From positions 1 to 6,601 of the forward strand of contig JAJYMU010000088.1 of NCBI GenBank assembly GCA_021786655.1: 6,601 nt of DNA. The letters run 5' to 3'. The notes beneath the pieces are model-generated. The model saw only the letters and a program-made list of their open reading frames with translations. It did no database searches and was not told the origin of the DNA. Source of the stretch: Bacteroidota bacterium (GTDB lineage Bacteria; Bacteroidota; Ignavibacteria; Ignavibacteriales; Melioribacteraceae). A program made the position numbers and the translations under genes. Numbering within the stretch: the first letter of the stretch is position 1; every line of letters starts with the position of its first letter. Positions 6,424 to 6,601 of this stretch are shown in pieces.

Positions 6424-6485
6424 ATAATCTTAATCGTAATCTTGCCTGCCTGACGGTAGGCAGGCTCGTAATCTGGTTCTAAATC
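6424..6485 (-). repeat. Second block of the hexamer array, minus orientation
   Basis: On the + strand the units end in TC: ataatc, ttaatc, gtaatc (6424-6441), then tt plus gctc split by the palindrome, then gtaatc, tggttc, taaatc (6468-6485). This is the same GANNAW-like pattern read on the minus strand, shifted one base relative to the first block. Confidence 0.6.
6444..6465. repeat. 22-bp GC-rich palindrome (insert 2)
   Basis: GCCTGCCT (6444-6451) and AGGCAGGC (6458-6465) form a perfect 8-bp stem with loop GACGGT. TCGTAATCT is repeated directly on both sides (6434-6442 and 6466-6474), like a target duplication, although the surrounding hexamer array can produce this by itself. Removing 20 bp restores an intact TTGCTC hexamer. 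Confidence 0.7.
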
Positions 6486-6486
6486 C

Positions 6487-6522
6487 GATTAAGATTAAGA
6501 TTATGAGCACGATTAAGAATTG
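6487..6522 (+). repeat. Hexamer array, plus orientation, after strand switch
   Basis: Six consecutive units start GA on the + strand: gattaa, gattaa, gattat, gagcac, gattaa, gaattg. A further in-phase group, gaacat, gatcaa, gagcat, lies at 6555-6572. The same unit type faces the other way up to 6485, so orientation flips around 6486. Confidence 0.6.
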
Positions 6523-6571
6523 CTTGCGTAACATGAGTGAATAAGCATGTTATAGAACATGATCAAGAGCA

Positions 6572-6600
6572 TGTAAAGCGAACAGCCTGTTCGCTCTACA
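6572..6600. repeat. 14-bp near-perfect hairpin at window end
   Basis: Arms 6572-6585 and 6587-6600 pair over 14 positions with one A-C mismatch (6576/6596) around a single central C. The core is AGCGAACAG and CTGTTCGCT. No T-run can be seen because the window ends one base later. It could be a repeat-family palindrome or part of a convergent-gene terminator. Confidence 0.6.
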
Positions 6601-6601
6601 G

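Larger units (their letters stand above)
6409..6534. repeat. Large imperfect hairpin: 10-bp and 14-bp perfect arms
   Basis: ATGTTACGCA (6409-6418) pairs perfectly with TGCGTAACAT (6525-6534). TCATAATCTTAATC (6422-6435) pairs perfectly with GATTAAGATTATGA (6493-6506). The right arm holds about 18 bp (6507-6524) between these two blocks against 3 bp on the left. The loop side contains the 22-bp palindrome at 6444-6465. Confidence 0.6.
6231..6544. repeat. Long-range imperfect inverted repeat bounding the tail (TTATTnACT...GTTACGCA)
   Basis: The left copy has TTATTGACT (6231-6239) and GTTACGCA (6246-6253). The right copy on the minus strand has TTATTCACT (6544-6536) and GTTACGCA (6532-6525). A third, + strand copy sits at about 6403-6418 (ATAACTGATGTTACGCA). 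The left and right copies could act as imperfect termini of a 314-bp unit, or all three may be dispersed repeat remnants. Confidence 0.5.
6226..6601. other. Gene-free, repeat-rich intergenic tail
   Basis: This 376-bp stretch to the window edge shows no convincing coding region, RNA gene or intrinsic terminator for the phosphofructokinase gene. It is made of degenerate hexamer repeats in two opposing orientations, two GC-rich stem-loop inserts, several long-range inverted repeats and a strong hairpin at the end, each listed separately. It gives the impression of accumulated non-coding repeat DNA, possibly a remnant of small mobile palindromes. Confidence 0.7.

Noticed and set aside
6434..6474. 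Flanking TCGTAATCT copies as proof of a 9-bp target-site duplication
   Set aside because: The hexamer array already contains repeated gtaatc units, so the match could predate the insertion; kept only as a note.
6265..6572. CRISPR-like array
   Set aside because: The repeat unit is 6-12 bp, degenerate and contiguous, with no spacers of uniform length and no cas genes in the window.

Overview
The window looks like a piece of chromosome from a bacterium of the FCB group (Bacteroidota/Chlorobi/Ignavibacteriota); my lean is Ignavibacteria or a relative. Four things point there. Base composition is moderately AT-rich. Start codons sit behind A-rich leaders, and only one gene has a recognisable Shine-Dalgarno. 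A Bacteroidota-type promoter (ATTG, 21 bp, TATATTTG) precedes the helicase gene. Small GC-rich palindromes with GCCTGCC/GGCAGGC arms lie in the non-coding DNA. The assignment is inference, since no rRNA or other marker gene is present.

Layout, all genes on the + strand. (1) 1-1080: 3' part of a major facilitator superfamily transporter, cut by the window edge, which resembles the MFSD1 (dipeptide uniporter) branch. (2) 1119-1862: an unrecognised exported protein with a signal peptide and beta-strand-rich body, possibly an outer-membrane barrel. (3) 1873-2835: a short M29/aminopeptidase T-like metalloprotein, 10 bp behind gene 2. (4) 2836-2968: a spacer with dyad symmetry and a promoter. (5) 2969-5143: a complete UvrD/PcrA superfamily 1 DNA helicase. 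(6) 5179-6225: a complete group III phosphofructokinase whose key residues (Asp103, Lys123) predict pyrophosphate rather than ATP as phosphoryl donor. (7) 6226-6601: a 376-bp gene-free tail full of repeats.

Genes 1-3 are closely spaced (gaps of 38 and 10 bp) and may form one transcription unit. A peptide carrier, an envelope protein and an aminopeptidase would together make a plausible peptide uptake and cleavage module; this is inference. The helicase and phosphofructokinase are 35 bp apart and may be co-transcribed from the promoter before the helicase, although their functions (DNA repair and glycolysis) are unrelated.

The least ordinary part is the tail. It contains a degenerate 6-bp-period array (GANNAW, read on the minus strand) that switches strand at about 6486. 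Two GC-rich stem-loop inserts interrupt it at the same register of the hexamer. Inverted copies of a TTATTnACT...GTTACGCA motif bound it, and the window closes with a 14-bp hairpin.
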